Below, piece by piece: positions 25,252 to 32,016 of a DNA stretch of 36,596 nucleotides. The notes beneath the pieces were generated by a model. It was not told the origin of the DNA. It saw only the letters and a list, made by a program, of their open reading frames with translations, and did no database searches. Where the stretch lies: contig JAHJMO010000031.1 in assembly GCA_018821245.1 (NCBI GenBank), positions 1 to 36,596 on the forward strand, written 5' to 3'. Both the position numbers and the translations under genes were made by a program. Positions within the stretch are counted from its first letter, which is position 1, and each line of letters begins with the position of its first letter. Origin of the DNA: Patescibacteria group bacterium. Lineage in GTDB: Bacteria > Patescibacteriota > Microgenomatia > UBA10105 > UBA927.

Positions 25252-26535
25252 ATGGTTACTTTAGATAAAATTGTTGCTTTGGCTAAACGCCGCGGATACA
25301 TCTATCCAGGTAGCGATATCTATGGTGGAATTACCGGATTTTGGGACTACGGTCCCTTAGGTGTTGAGCTTAAGCAAAACCTGAAGAGTGCTTGGTGGAA
25401 AAGCATGGTGCAACTGCGTGATGACGTAGTTGGCGTCGATGCGGCGATTATCATGAATCCGAAGGTGTGGGTTGCTTCTGGCCATACAGATTCATTTACA
25501 GATCCGCTCGTAGAATGCAAGGTTTGTCATAAAAGGTTTCGGGCCGACAAGGTAGACGAACAAAAAGAACACGCAAATGAACATGAGGGAAATGTCCAAT
25601 GGACAGAACCGAAACAATTTAATTTGCTGACTGAGGTTTATTTAGGAGTCACAGAGCCCAAACAAAAATCCTATCTCCGCGGAGAAATCACCCAAGGCGT
25701 GTTTGTTAATTTCCGCAACGTAATTGATTCTTCCAGGGTAAAAATTCCTTTCGGAATTGCCCAAATCGGTAAAGCATTCCGCAACGAAATTACCCCGGGG
25801 AATTTTACGTTCCGAAGCCGTGAGTTTGAACAGATGGAGCTGGAGTATTTTATCAAACCAGATGAGAAAGAAGGAGAGAGATGGTTTGAGTATTGGAAAG
25901 AGCAGAGGATGAAGTGGTATCAGGATTTAGGAATTAGCAAAGACAATCTCCGATTCCGCGACCATGAAGAAAAAGAACGGGCGCATTATGCGCGATTCGC
26001 CACGGATATAGAATATCGGGCGCCTTTTGGCTGGAGTGAGTTTGAAGGAATCCATCATCGGGGAGACTGGGATCTGGGAAGGCATAAACTTACATATAAA
26101 GCCGAAATAGCCGGTGAGGAGTATACCCCGTGGGTGATTGAAACTTCAGGAGGAGTAGACAGAGCTGCCCTATTTTTCTTGCTAGAAGCCTATAAAGAAG
26201 AAGAAAAACGGATAGTATTACGCTTGAATCCTATTCTTTCACCGATTAAAGCTGCAGTATTCCCTTTGGTTTCCAACAAACCGGAAATCGTGGCAAAAGC
26301 AAAACACGTGTATCAGCTCTTGAAACAGGATTTGATGGTTGCCTGGGATGATCGGGGCAACATCGGGAAGCGCTATCTGGCGCAGGACGAAATCGGGACC
26401 CCCTGGTGCGTTACTGTCGACTATACTACACTTGAGGATGATACAGTGACCGTAAGGGACAGGGATACCACCAAGCAGGAGAGAATAAACATCAGTCAGT
26501 TAGTCAAATATTTTCAGGAAAAATTAAGGGAGTAG
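25252..26535 (+). CDS. glyS: Glycine-tRNA ligase, single-chain class II type
   Basis: The 427-aa protein charges tRNA-Gly. It is the alpha2 (eukaryote/archaea-like) form rather than the split alpha/beta enzyme: FWDYGPLGVELKQNL (30-44), FNLLTEVYLG, the motif-2 region FRNEITPGNFTFRSREFEQME and motif 3 in ETSGGVDRAALFFLL. It has an anticodon-binding C-domain (VFPLVSNKPEI; RYLAQDEIGTPWCVT). A small zinc-finger-like insert has CKVCHKRF (89-96) with only two obvious cysteines. The ATG at 25252 is chosen over the upstream start by the -10 box and by homology beginning there. This gene form is common in reduced genomes. Confidence 0.92.
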   Translation: MVTLDKIVALAKRRGYIYPGSDIYGGITGFWDYGPLGVELKQNLKSAWWKSMVQLRDDVVGVDAAIIMNPKVWVASGHTDSFTDPLVECKVCHKRFRADKVDEQKEHANEHEGNVQWTEPKQFNLLTEVYLGVTEPKQKSYLRGEITQGVFVNFRNVIDSSRVKIPFGIAQIGKAFRNEITPGNFTFRSREFEQMELEYFIKPDEKEGERWFEYWKEQRMKWYQDLGISKDNLRFRDHEEKERAHYARFATDIEYRAPFGWSEFEGIHHRGDWDLGRHKLTYKAEIAGEEYTPWVIETSGGVDRAALFFLLEAYKEEEKRIVLRLNPILSPIKAAVFPLVSNKPEIVAKAKHVYQLLKQDLMVAWDDRGNIGKRYLAQDEIGTPWCVTVDYTTLEDDTVTVRDRDTTKQERINISQLVKYFQEKLRE

Positions 26536-26595
26536 GTGTTAGAGAAGACTATCACAATCGTAATATTGTTAAAGTGCTAAATTGTTAGAACACGA

Positions 26596-26619
26596 TATAA
26601 TTTAATAACGGAGGGAAAC
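26596..26619 (+). promoter_or_regulatory. -10 box and Shine-Dalgarno for the 158-aa gene
   Basis: TATAAT (26596-26601) is followed by an untranslated leader with GGAGGG 4 nt before the ATG at 26620. This gene is therefore one of the few here with a led, SD-driven start. Confidence 0.55.
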
Positions 26620-27096
26620 ATGAAAAACAAAATGACGCTTTTGTATATAGGACTTGTCGTTTTATTAATAGTAACCGGTGTCGTGGTATACAAAGCCGTT
26701 TTTGCTCCCAAATTGCAACTGCCGGTAGTAAAGGAGGAGAAAGAACAGGTTAAGCCGACACCGGTTGTAGCAGACTCGAATTTAGTGGTAACCGCTAAAT
26801 GGAGCAAGGCGGCGAGCAATACGGTAGTTTTAAGCGTAAGCAATCTGAACAGTAAATATCAAAATGTGGCTTACGAGCTGACTTACGATAGTCAGGGGTT
26901 GATAAAAGGAGTCAATTCCGGCAGTAAACCCATCGATGTAATCGGAAAAGACAGTTTCCAGCGGGAAATTTACCTGGGTACCTGTTCCAGAAACGTCTGC
27001 AAGCCGGATCTGGGGATCAAACAAGTCTCGGTTGTTCTTGAATTTACCGATTCGCTTGGGCAAAAAAGCCAGTTCAGCAAAGATTTTGACTTATAG
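26620..27096 (+). CDS. Membrane-anchored hypothetical protein (158 aa)
   Basis: The N-terminus is a single uncleaved-looking helix (LLYIGLVVLLIVTGVVVY, residues 8-25). A Lys/Glu/Pro-rich spacer follows, then an outer domain of about 105 residues of beta character (NLVVTAKWSK; VVLSVSNLNSKYQNVAYELTY; VVLEFTDS). Two cysteines close together (CSRNVC) could form a disulfide. I do not recognise the family; the fold looks immunoglobulin- or FxLYD-like. The last 23 residues are clearly related to the fragment encoded at 28433-28549 (17 of 23 identical), showing that a second copy once existed. Confidence 0.65.
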   Translation: MKNKMTLLYIGLVVLLIVTGVVVYKAVFAPKLQLPVVKEEKEQVKPTPVVADSNLVVTAKWSKAASNTVVLSVSNLNSKYQNVAYELTYDSQGLIKGVNSGSKPIDVIGKDSFQREIYLGTCSRNVCKPDLGIKQVSVVLEFTDSLGQKSQFSKDFDL

Positions 27097-27107
27097 TCTA
27101 TTCCTGC

Positions 27108-27404
27108 CTAACATTTTTCCTTGCTTGTTATTTGTAAATGAGGAGAAGAATCTCTTTTTTCTATTCCTAATGTGGTTGAACCAAAGCCATCTACGATTAT
27201 TTGATCCTTACCACCGGCCGTTTTATAAACCGTTATGCCACAAGCTACGGCGATTTCAGACACTTCTCCTCTTTGACTTTTGCCAAGAATATCTATTGGA
27301 ATTCAGAAGTAAAGTGATTGCCACAACTCCGGTGGATTTTTGAAGAAAAGATACTTTAGGTTACCGACACTTAAGGTTTGTCTATCTTTTACCCTGTGTG
27401 TCAC
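27108..27404 (-). pseudogene. Minus-strand small-protein frame broken by one TGA
   Basis: From GTG 27404 the minus strand reads 33 codons (starting with M-T-H-R-V-K, ending ELWQSLYF) to a TGA at 27305-27303. The same frame then stays open for 64 codons of protein-like sequence (IPIDILGKSQRGEVSEIAV, later VDGFGSTTLGIEKR) to a TAG at 27110-27108. The whole would be a 97-98 residue protein with one nonsense codon. The GTG lies 8 nt after a TTGACA-N17-TAGCGT promoter, the leaderless layout seen elsewhere in the window. Family not recognised. It may be a recently dead gene, or a real 33-aa peptide gene with chance open frame behind it. Confidence 0.45.
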
Positions 27405-27441
27405 AGTGACAGACGCTATCCCCCCCCACAAGTTTTGTCAA
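27399..27441 (-). promoter_or_regulatory. Minus-strand promoter with operator-like palindrome
   Basis: On the minus strand TTGACA (27441-27436) and TAGCGT (27418-27413) are 17 nt apart; the spacer contains a run of eight G. A perfect 13-bp palindrome, TGTCACTGTGACA (27411-27399), covers the expected start site and could be a repressor site. Confidence 0.5.
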
Positions 27442-27510
27442 GTCCTGGTGCCATTTTTATGATTATGAAGATAACGCGTAACCATTAGCCCCTTGAGGTG
27501 GGGAGCGGTG

Positions 27511-27554
27511 AAAGTAGTTAAAATAAAAGCTATAGCTTGTCGATTGACTACTTA
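27511..27554. repeat. 44-bp imperfect palindrome, left copy
   Basis: The arms AAGTAGT/ACTACTT enclose a perfect 12-bp core AAGCTATAGCTT (27527-27538); 16 of 22 positions pair. Its right arm contains TTGACT, which serves as -35 for the PaaX-like gene, so a protein bound here would block that promoter. It has the same length and core as the copy at 28366. Confidence 0.8.
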
Positions 27555-27572
27555 ATAAACGTAAGATAGAGT
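27544..27572 (+). promoter_or_regulatory. Promoter of the PaaX-like gene
   Basis: TTGACT (27544-27549) and TAGAGT (27567-27572) are 17 nt apart, and the GTG start at 27580 follows 7 nt later, giving a leaderless transcript. The -35 box lies in the palindrome arm, which points to self-control. Confidence 0.55.
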
Positions 27573-27579
27573 AGAGGTT

Positions 27580-28383
27580 GTGAAGCGAAAATCTAAGACA
27601 CGGAAGATAAGTAGAGTTGCGTTACAACTTGCAGAAGGACTGTTTGCGCATGCCGTGGATTTTGGACTTTGGGTAACGATATATTTTGCCGAAATGAGTG
27701 TGCCTCAATCCCAATCTGGTCAGCTTTGGCGTGCGCGAGTTGGCGCAGATAGGTTTCTCAACCAAGTTAACTATGAGGTTATCAAAAACGCGATACAGAC
27801 AGCCAGAAAACGCGGCTGGGTGAAAGTGGTCAAGCGCCGGGCGTCTCCGGAAATTACGAAAGCCGGTAAAGAGCGATTGTCGGCAGTTCTTCCTACATAT
27901 GACGAAAAGCGCGCCTGGGACGGGCGAATGCACCTGGTAACCTACGACATTCCTGAAGAGAAAAAGCATGATAGAGAGCTGCTCCGTGGATATTTGCGCC
28001 GGTTGGGATGCGGGATGCTTCAAGATTCGGTGTGGATGACGCCGTACAATCCGATTGACACACTCCGGTCTTTTATTTCGGAGCATGGATTAAGCGGCAC
28101 GATTATCATTTCCGATATTGGGAAAGACGGATCAGTTGGTGAAGAAGATCTGCATGGATTCATTGTCCGCGTCTATAAACTCGAAAAGCTTAATGAGCGG
28201 TATGAAGAGTGGCTTGAGCAGGCGGACACTTTCGGACGCATTGATCAGCAATTGCTTATTTTTTATCTTTCAATTCTTAGGGATGATCCGCAACTGCCGT
28301 TTGTGCTATTGCCGAACTGGTGGAAAGGAGATATAGCATACAATAAAGTTCGAGATATTTTAACTAAAGTAGTCGATTTTTAA
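27580..28383 (+). CDS. PaaX-like transcriptional regulator with Cas2-like domain
   Basis: The 267-aa protein has three parts. A basic N-terminal winged-helix region (about 10-105) ends ITKAGKERL, like the wing of PaaX/GntR-type factors. A Cas2-like ferredoxin domain (116-182) carries HLVTYDIPEEKKHDRELLRG, with the Asp of YDIP where Cas2 has its metal-binding Asp, and GCGMLQDSVWMTPYN. A C-terminal part contains RYEEWLEQAD and LPFVLLPNWWKGDIAY, the PaaX C-domain pattern. It is best read as a DNA-binding repressor; there are no CRISPR repeats nearby. GTG start chosen for its leaderless promoter. The stop codon lies inside the right-hand palindrome. Its target is probably the palindromes themselves. 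Confidence 0.75.
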   Translation: MKRKSKTRKISRVALQLAEGLFAHAVDFGLWVTIYFAEMSVPQSQSGQLWRARVGADRFLNQVNYEVIKNAIQTARKRGWVKVVKRRASPEITKAGKERLSAVLPTYDEKRAWDGRMHLVTYDIPEEKKHDRELLRGYLRRLGCGMLQDSVWMTPYNPIDTLRSFISEHGLSGTIIISDIGKDGSVGEEDLHGFIVRVYKLEKLNERYEEWLEQADTFGRIDQQLLIFYLSILRDDPQLPFVLLPNWWKGDIAYNKVRDILTKVVDF

Positions 28384-28409
28384 GCTATAGCTTTTAAATT
28401 GACTACTTA
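28366..28409. repeat. 44-bp imperfect palindrome, right copy, overlapping the stop codon
   Basis: The arms AAGTAGTC/GACTACTT pair perfectly over 8 bp and the core is again TAAGCTATAGCTT; 18 of 22 positions pair. Its left half encodes the last residues (VVDF) and stop of the PaaX-like gene. It could act as terminator, second operator or element end. Confidence 0.8.
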
Positions 28410-28432
28410 CGAGGAATGACTTTGGTTTTTTG

Positions 28433-28549
28433 ATGATGATTTATCAAATCATTGGAACTCAACACGTAGATGCAGGGGTCAGCGTTTTCCTCGAATTCAC
28501 TGACTCATCCGACAACCGCAGTCAATTTTCCAAAGACTTTGAGCTTTAA
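28433..28549 (+). pseudogene. C-terminal remnant of a paralog of the 158-aa protein gene
   Basis: The frame ending TAA at 28547-28549 encodes VSVFLEFTDSSDNRSQFSKD followed by FEL. The intact gene at 26620 ends VSVVLEFTDSLGQKSQFSKD and FDL. Seventeen of 23 residues agree while many codons differ at the third base, so the duplication is old and was under selection for a time. Nothing of the N-terminal anchor or first domain is found upstream; instead the palindrome-bounded PaaX-like gene is there. It is a broken gene, possibly cut by that insertion. Confidence 0.7.
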
Positions 28550-28643
28550 GGCGTTTTTTGTTCGTGAAATACCACTTGACCCATTCGGCTTGCTTAGGAT
28601 CAATCCCCTCGTGAAAACTCGGGGCTTGACAAGGCGTGAAAAA

Positions 28644-28682
28644 TGGGTAACTATGGATATAGATGGGAAGAAGTGGTAAGAT
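28644..28682 (+). promoter_or_regulatory. MraZ-box-like repeats and -10 box upstream of mraZ
   Basis: Four TGG-type units start at 28644 (TGGGT), 28654 (TGGAT), 28664 (TGGGA) and 28674 (TGGTA), each exactly 10 bp apart, like the TGGGN-N5 repeats bound by MraZ in other bacteria. The last unit overlaps the -10 box TAAGAT (28677-28682), which ends 6 nt before the mraZ ATG. A consensus TTGACA at 28626 may serve another start. Self-repression by MraZ is expected. Confidence 0.7.
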
Positions 28683-28688
28683 AGGGTC

Positions 28689-29093
28689 ATGAAACTATTC
28701 CTTGGGGAATACGAGCACAGCTTGGATGATCGGGGCCGCGTGACGCTCCCACGAAAAATAAGGCAAGAGATAGAAGAGAGGGAATTAATCTTAGCCAGGG
28801 GATTTGACAACTGCATATTTGGTTTTGACAAAGGGAGTTGGGAGAAAGAAGCGGGTAAGCACCTTGACACGCCGGTGACCGACAAAGGGGGTCGGCGAGT
28901 GCGCCGATATCTCTTCAGCGCGGCCCAAAAAGTTGAGATCGACAAGCTTGGTCGTATTCTACTGCCTGCCCAGCTCAAGGAATACGCTTCCATAACCCGA
29001 GAATTAGTGGTGATCGGCGCCGGCGACCATTTTGAAATCTGGGATAAAGAGAACTGGAAAAAGCTTTCCGTCTCTTTAGATCAAAATGAATGA
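28689..29093 (+). CDS. mraZ: Transcriptional regulator MraZ
   Basis: The 134-aa protein has the two swapped-hairpin AbrB-like repeats of MraZ: HSLDDRGRVTLPRKIR (10-25) and VEIDKLGRILLPAQLK (82-97), both with the D-x-x-G-R core. MraZ forms a ring that binds tandem TGGGN repeats and controls the dcw operon, and matching repeats lie just upstream. Length is slightly below the usual 140-150 aa. The gene heads the division/peptidoglycan cluster and overlaps rsmH by 8 nt. Confidence 0.92.
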   Translation: MKLFLGEYEHSLDDRGRVTLPRKIRQEIEERELILARGFDNCIFGFDKGSWEKEAGKHLDTPVTDKGGRRVRRYLFSAAQKVEIDKLGRILLPAQLKEYASITRELVVIGAGDHFEIWDKENWKKLSVSLDQNE

Positions 29094-29967
29094 TTATCAC
29101 GTCCCGGTGATGCTGAAAGAAGTAATTGACGGTTTGAACATTAAACCCGGAAAGAAGTATATAGACGCGACGATTGGCGGAGGAGGACACGGGTGGGAGA
29201 TAGTTAAGTTGGGAGGGTATTTATTAGGAATAGACACAGATCGGGACGCTTTAGAGTTTGCGAGGCGGAAATTAGAAGATAGAAATTCGAAACTAGATAG
29301 AGCAGAAAGCTGGAAACTGGTTCAGGGGAATTTTAGGAACATTGAAAAGATTGCGAAAGAAAACGGATTTGATAAAACAGATGGAATTTTGTTTGACTTA
29401 GGAGTGTCGAGCCATCAGCTTGACACTCCTTCCAGGGGATTCAGTTATCGGTACGCGGACGCTCCTTTGGATCTCCGGTTTGACCAGAGATCAGGTGAGA
29501 CAGCTAAAGAATTGTTGGCGGGGATTTCGGAGGCAGATTTATATGAAATACTTATACGATTTGGTGAAGAGAAGCTGGCTCGGCGCATTGCTCGTGCTTT
29601 TATTCTCGCCCGTACCGCAGGACCGGTTGAGACAGTCGGGCGCGTAGCGTCGATTGTGGCGGATATTTCGGGAACGAAGCGAGTTGAAGCAACACTTTCA
29701 CGGGTATTTCAGGCCGTCCGGATAGCAGTAAACAGTGAGCTTGAAGCGCTAAAAGACGGGTTGAGCGGGGCTTATAGCCTGCTTCGACCGGGCGGAAGGC
29801 TTGTTGTAGTTAGTTTTCATTCGCTTGAGGACAGAAAGGTAAAGAGATTTATGCGAAGCGGAGGGTGGAAAACAGTCACGAAGAAGCCGATAGTTGCAAC
29901 ACAAGCTGAACGAAGGGAAAATAGCCGGTCCAGAAGCGCAAAGTTACGTATAGCAGAAAAACTTTGA
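29086..29967 (+). CDS. rsmH: 16S rRNA (cytosine(1402)-N(4))-methyltransferase RsmH
   Basis: The 293-aa protein begins YHVPVMLKEVIDGLNI and has the SAM site YIDATIGGGGHG (25-36), DGILFDLGVSSHQLD, RGFSYR, PLDLRFD and VVSFHSLEDRKVKRF, all RsmH hallmarks. It methylates C1402 of 16S rRNA on the small subunit. A variable stretch (RNSKLDRAESWKL, about 66-78) follows the SAM-ribose strand and is encoded by loosely heptameric DNA at 29283-29320. Gene order mraZ-rsmH is the common one, and the overlap suggests co-translation. Confidence 0.93.
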   Translation: MNDYHVPVMLKEVIDGLNIKPGKKYIDATIGGGGHGWEIVKLGGYLLGIDTDRDALEFARRKLEDRNSKLDRAESWKLVQGNFRNIEKIAKENGFDKTDGILFDLGVSSHQLDTPSRGFSYRYADAPLDLRFDQRSGETAKELLAGISEADLYEILIRFGEEKLARRIARAFILARTAGPVETVGRVASIVADISGTKRVEATLSRVFQAVRIAVNSELEALKDGLSGAYSLLRPGGRLVVVSFHSLEDRKVKRFMRSGGWKTVTKKPIVATQAERRENSRSRSAKLRIAEKL

Positions 29968-29971
29968 ACGT

Positions 29972-30277
29972 ATGAAACGGATACTTAATATAATTTTGGG
30001 CATATTGCCGCTTTGTGCATTGATTCTTATCGGCGTTGAGGTTTTCATATCTAATGAGCTGGCAGGAACCGGAGGAGAGCTGGCCAATATAGAATCCCGT
30101 ATAAGCCAGGAAGCAGGAGAGCGTGAAGTACTCTATACAGAAGTAGCATCAGCTTCCTCACTTCTGGTCATCCGGCAGAAAGCGGAGACATTGGGATTTG
30201 CAGACCCCGGCAAGAACCAGATCATTTCATTAGCTCCGGATCAACTTCCTGTAGCTGCTTTATATCATCTGCAGTAA
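29972..30277 (+). CDS. ftsL: FtsL-like small division protein
   Basis: The 101-aa protein has one N-terminal membrane helix (about residues 5-27) followed by a short predicted coiled coil (ELANIESRISQEAGEREVLY) and an outer tail with IRQKAETLGFADPGKNQII. Sequence is weakly conserved in this family. The assignment rests on topology and on the position between rsmH and ftsI, where FtsL (bacterial division scaffold, partner of FtsB and FtsI) is normally found. It starts 5 nt after rsmH and ends 10 nt before ftsI. Confidence 0.7.
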   Translation: MKRILNIILGILPLCALILIGVEVFISNELAGTGGELANIESRISQEAGEREVLYTEVASASSLLVIRQKAETLGFADPGKNQIISLAPDQLPVAALYHLQ

Positions 30278-30286
30278 GATAGATAT

Positions 30287-31966
30287 ATGTGGCGAATTTG
30301 GGCGGCTTTTGTATCCTTCGTCATTGCGTTTGCCATCATAATTACCCGATTGTTTTATTGGCAGGTTCTAGCTTCGGAGAGCCTTCGTACGGCCGCATCT
30401 TCCCAGCACCATGTAGAGCTCCTGTTGCCGGCGGCACGGGGATCTATCTATGCGTTGGATAGAAGTCCGCTTGTTATCAATCAGCCCGCTTTCCTAGTGT
30501 ACACTCAACCTAAAATTATCAAAGACGTGAAACTATTCACACAACAAGTTTCTCAGGTATTGGGCATAGAGAAAGACACACTTGCCGAACAGGTGCAGGA
30601 ACCGGATAAGGTATGGGTGCCGTTGGTGCATAAAGCAGAAATCGGAGTCGTGGACAAGCTGAAAGAACTTCACCTGGAAGGTCTTGGGTTCGAAAAAGAG
30701 CCTAAGCGTTATTATCCGGAAGCGTCAATTGCCGCGTATATTTCGGGATTTGTCGGGTCTGATGTGAACGGGAACGATAGGGGATACTTCGGGTTGGAGG
30801 GGTACTATAATCAGGAGCTTACCGGAAAATCCGGTGTCATCAGGCAGGAGAAAGACGCGAAGGGTGCGCCGATTCTTATCGGTGAAGCGATGCGGATAGA
30901 GCCGGAGAACGGAAGGGATCTTGTAGCGTGGGTTGATCGAGCGGTCCAGGAGATCGTTGACCGAAGGCTTATGGAGGGCATAAGGAAGTATGGAGCAAAA
31001 GAAGGGTCGATTGTCGTTATGGATCCCAAAACAGGAGGAATTATGGCGATGGCAAATTACCCGTCCTACGACCCCGCACACTACAATATGTATGATAAGT
31101 CGATCTACAAAAATCCGATTGTTGCCGCCAGCTACGAACCCGGATCTACGTTTAAGGTTCTTGTCATGAGTGCAGCCTTACAGGAAAAACTGGTGACACC
31201 GACAACGACAATGGATGAAAGTGGTCCGGTAGAGGTTGGTGAATACGCGATTCGCACCTGGAACAACGAATATCACGGCACAATTACAATGACGCAGGTT
31301 TTGGAGCATTCATCAAACGTCGGGATGGTATACGTAGCGCGTAAACTTGGGATAGAGACGTTTCTTCGGTACCTTACATTATTTGGTTTCGGTGAGTCCA
31401 CGGGGATAGATATGGAAGAAGAAACTTCACCGGACCTGCGTCCCGCCAAAGAATGGAAGGATATTGACCTTGCGACCGCATCGTTCGGACAGGGAATAGC
31501 ACTGACTCCCATCCAGATGGTTCGTGCCGTCGGATCTTTGGCAAACGGGGGTTGGATGATGGAGCCTCGTGTGGTGAAAGAAATAATAGGGGCAAAAAGT
31601 AAAACAATAACGCTTCCACCCAAGAAAATACGTCAGGTGGTAAGCGAAGCTACAGCCCGTATTATTACGGAAATGATGGTTTCCGCTGTTGATCAGGGAG
31701 AGGCGAAATGGGCAAAGCCGAAAGGGTATCGTATAGCAGGTAAAACCGGCACGGCGCAAATACCCGTTGCAGGCCATTACGACGAGAAGAAAACAATCAC
31801 TTCGTTTGTTGGATTTGCGCCGGCTGACAATCCGAGGTTCGTGATGCTTGTGACACTGCGTGAACCGTCTTCTTCGCCGTGGGGGTCTGAAACAGCTGCG
31901 CCTTTGTTTTTTACGATCGCACGCGACCTGTTCACCTATTGGGCAATTTCTCCGGACAGTCAATAG
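30287..31966 (+). CDS. ftsI: Peptidoglycan D,D-transpeptidase FtsI (class B PBP)
   Basis: The 559-aa protein has an N-terminal membrane helix (5-25), a pedestal domain with LLPAARGSIYALDRSPL, and a transpeptidase domain. The three active-site motifs are present: STFK (287-290, serine nucleophile), SSN (342-344) and KTGT (486-489). It cross-links septal peptidoglycan outside the membrane. Its context, directly after an ftsL-like gene, supports FtsI rather than an elongation PBP. No PASTA domains follow; the protein ends soon after the transpeptidase fold. Confidence 0.92.
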   Translation: MWRIWAAFVSFVIAFAIIITRLFYWQVLASESLRTAASSQHHVELLLPAARGSIYALDRSPLVINQPAFLVYTQPKIIKDVKLFTQQVSQVLGIEKDTLAEQVQEPDKVWVPLVHKAEIGVVDKLKELHLEGLGFEKEPKRYYPEASIAAYISGFVGSDVNGNDRGYFGLEGYYNQELTGKSGVIRQEKDAKGAPILIGEAMRIEPENGRDLVAWVDRAVQEIVDRRLMEGIRKYGAKEGSIVVMDPKTGGIMAMANYPSYDPAHYNMYDKSIYKNPIVAASYEPGSTFKVLVMSAALQEKLVTPTTTMDESGPVEVGEYAIRTWNNEYHGTITMTQVLEHSSNVGMVYVARKLGIETFLRYLTLFGFGESTGIDMEEETSPDLRPAKEWKDIDLATASFGQGIALTPIQMVRAVGSLANGGWMMEPRVVKEIIGAKSKTITLPPKKIRQVVSEATARIITEMMVSAVDQGEAKWAKPKGYRIAGKTGTAQIPVAGHYDEKKTITSFVGFAPADNPRFVMLVTLREPSSSPWGSETAAPLFFTIARDLFTYWAISPDSQ

Positions 31967-32003
31967 GGTATCTCGGTTTCGGACGTATGTGTGTCGCCCA
32001 TGA

Positions 32004-32009
32004 TATAAT
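32004..32009 (+). promoter_or_regulatory. -10 box for the murE-like gene, leaderless
   Basis: A consensus TATAAT ends 7 nt before the ATG at 32017, with no Shine-Dalgarno site. It decides the murE start in favour of 32017 over frames reaching back into ftsI. Confidence 0.6.
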
Positions 32010-32016
32010 TGATGTC

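Noticed and set aside
27303-27305. TGA read as an amino acid (recoded genetic code)
   Set aside because: Many intact genes in the window end in TGA, for example at 1927, 9414 and 10574, so TGA is a normal stop.
27580-28383. CRISPR-Cas locus, suggested by the Cas2-like domain
   Set aside because: The Cas2-like fold is also the middle part of PaaX regulators. There is no cas1, no repeat-spacer array and the winged-helix and PaaX C-terminal parts are present.
28470-28679. Plus-strand 69-aa frame before mraZ
   Set aside because: It runs in another frame across the paralog remnant and the MraZ boxes, with no ribosome-binding site or protein-like pattern.
31427-31963. Minus-strand 178-aa frame
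   Set aside because: It lies fully opposite the transpeptidase domain of ftsI and has unlikely composition.
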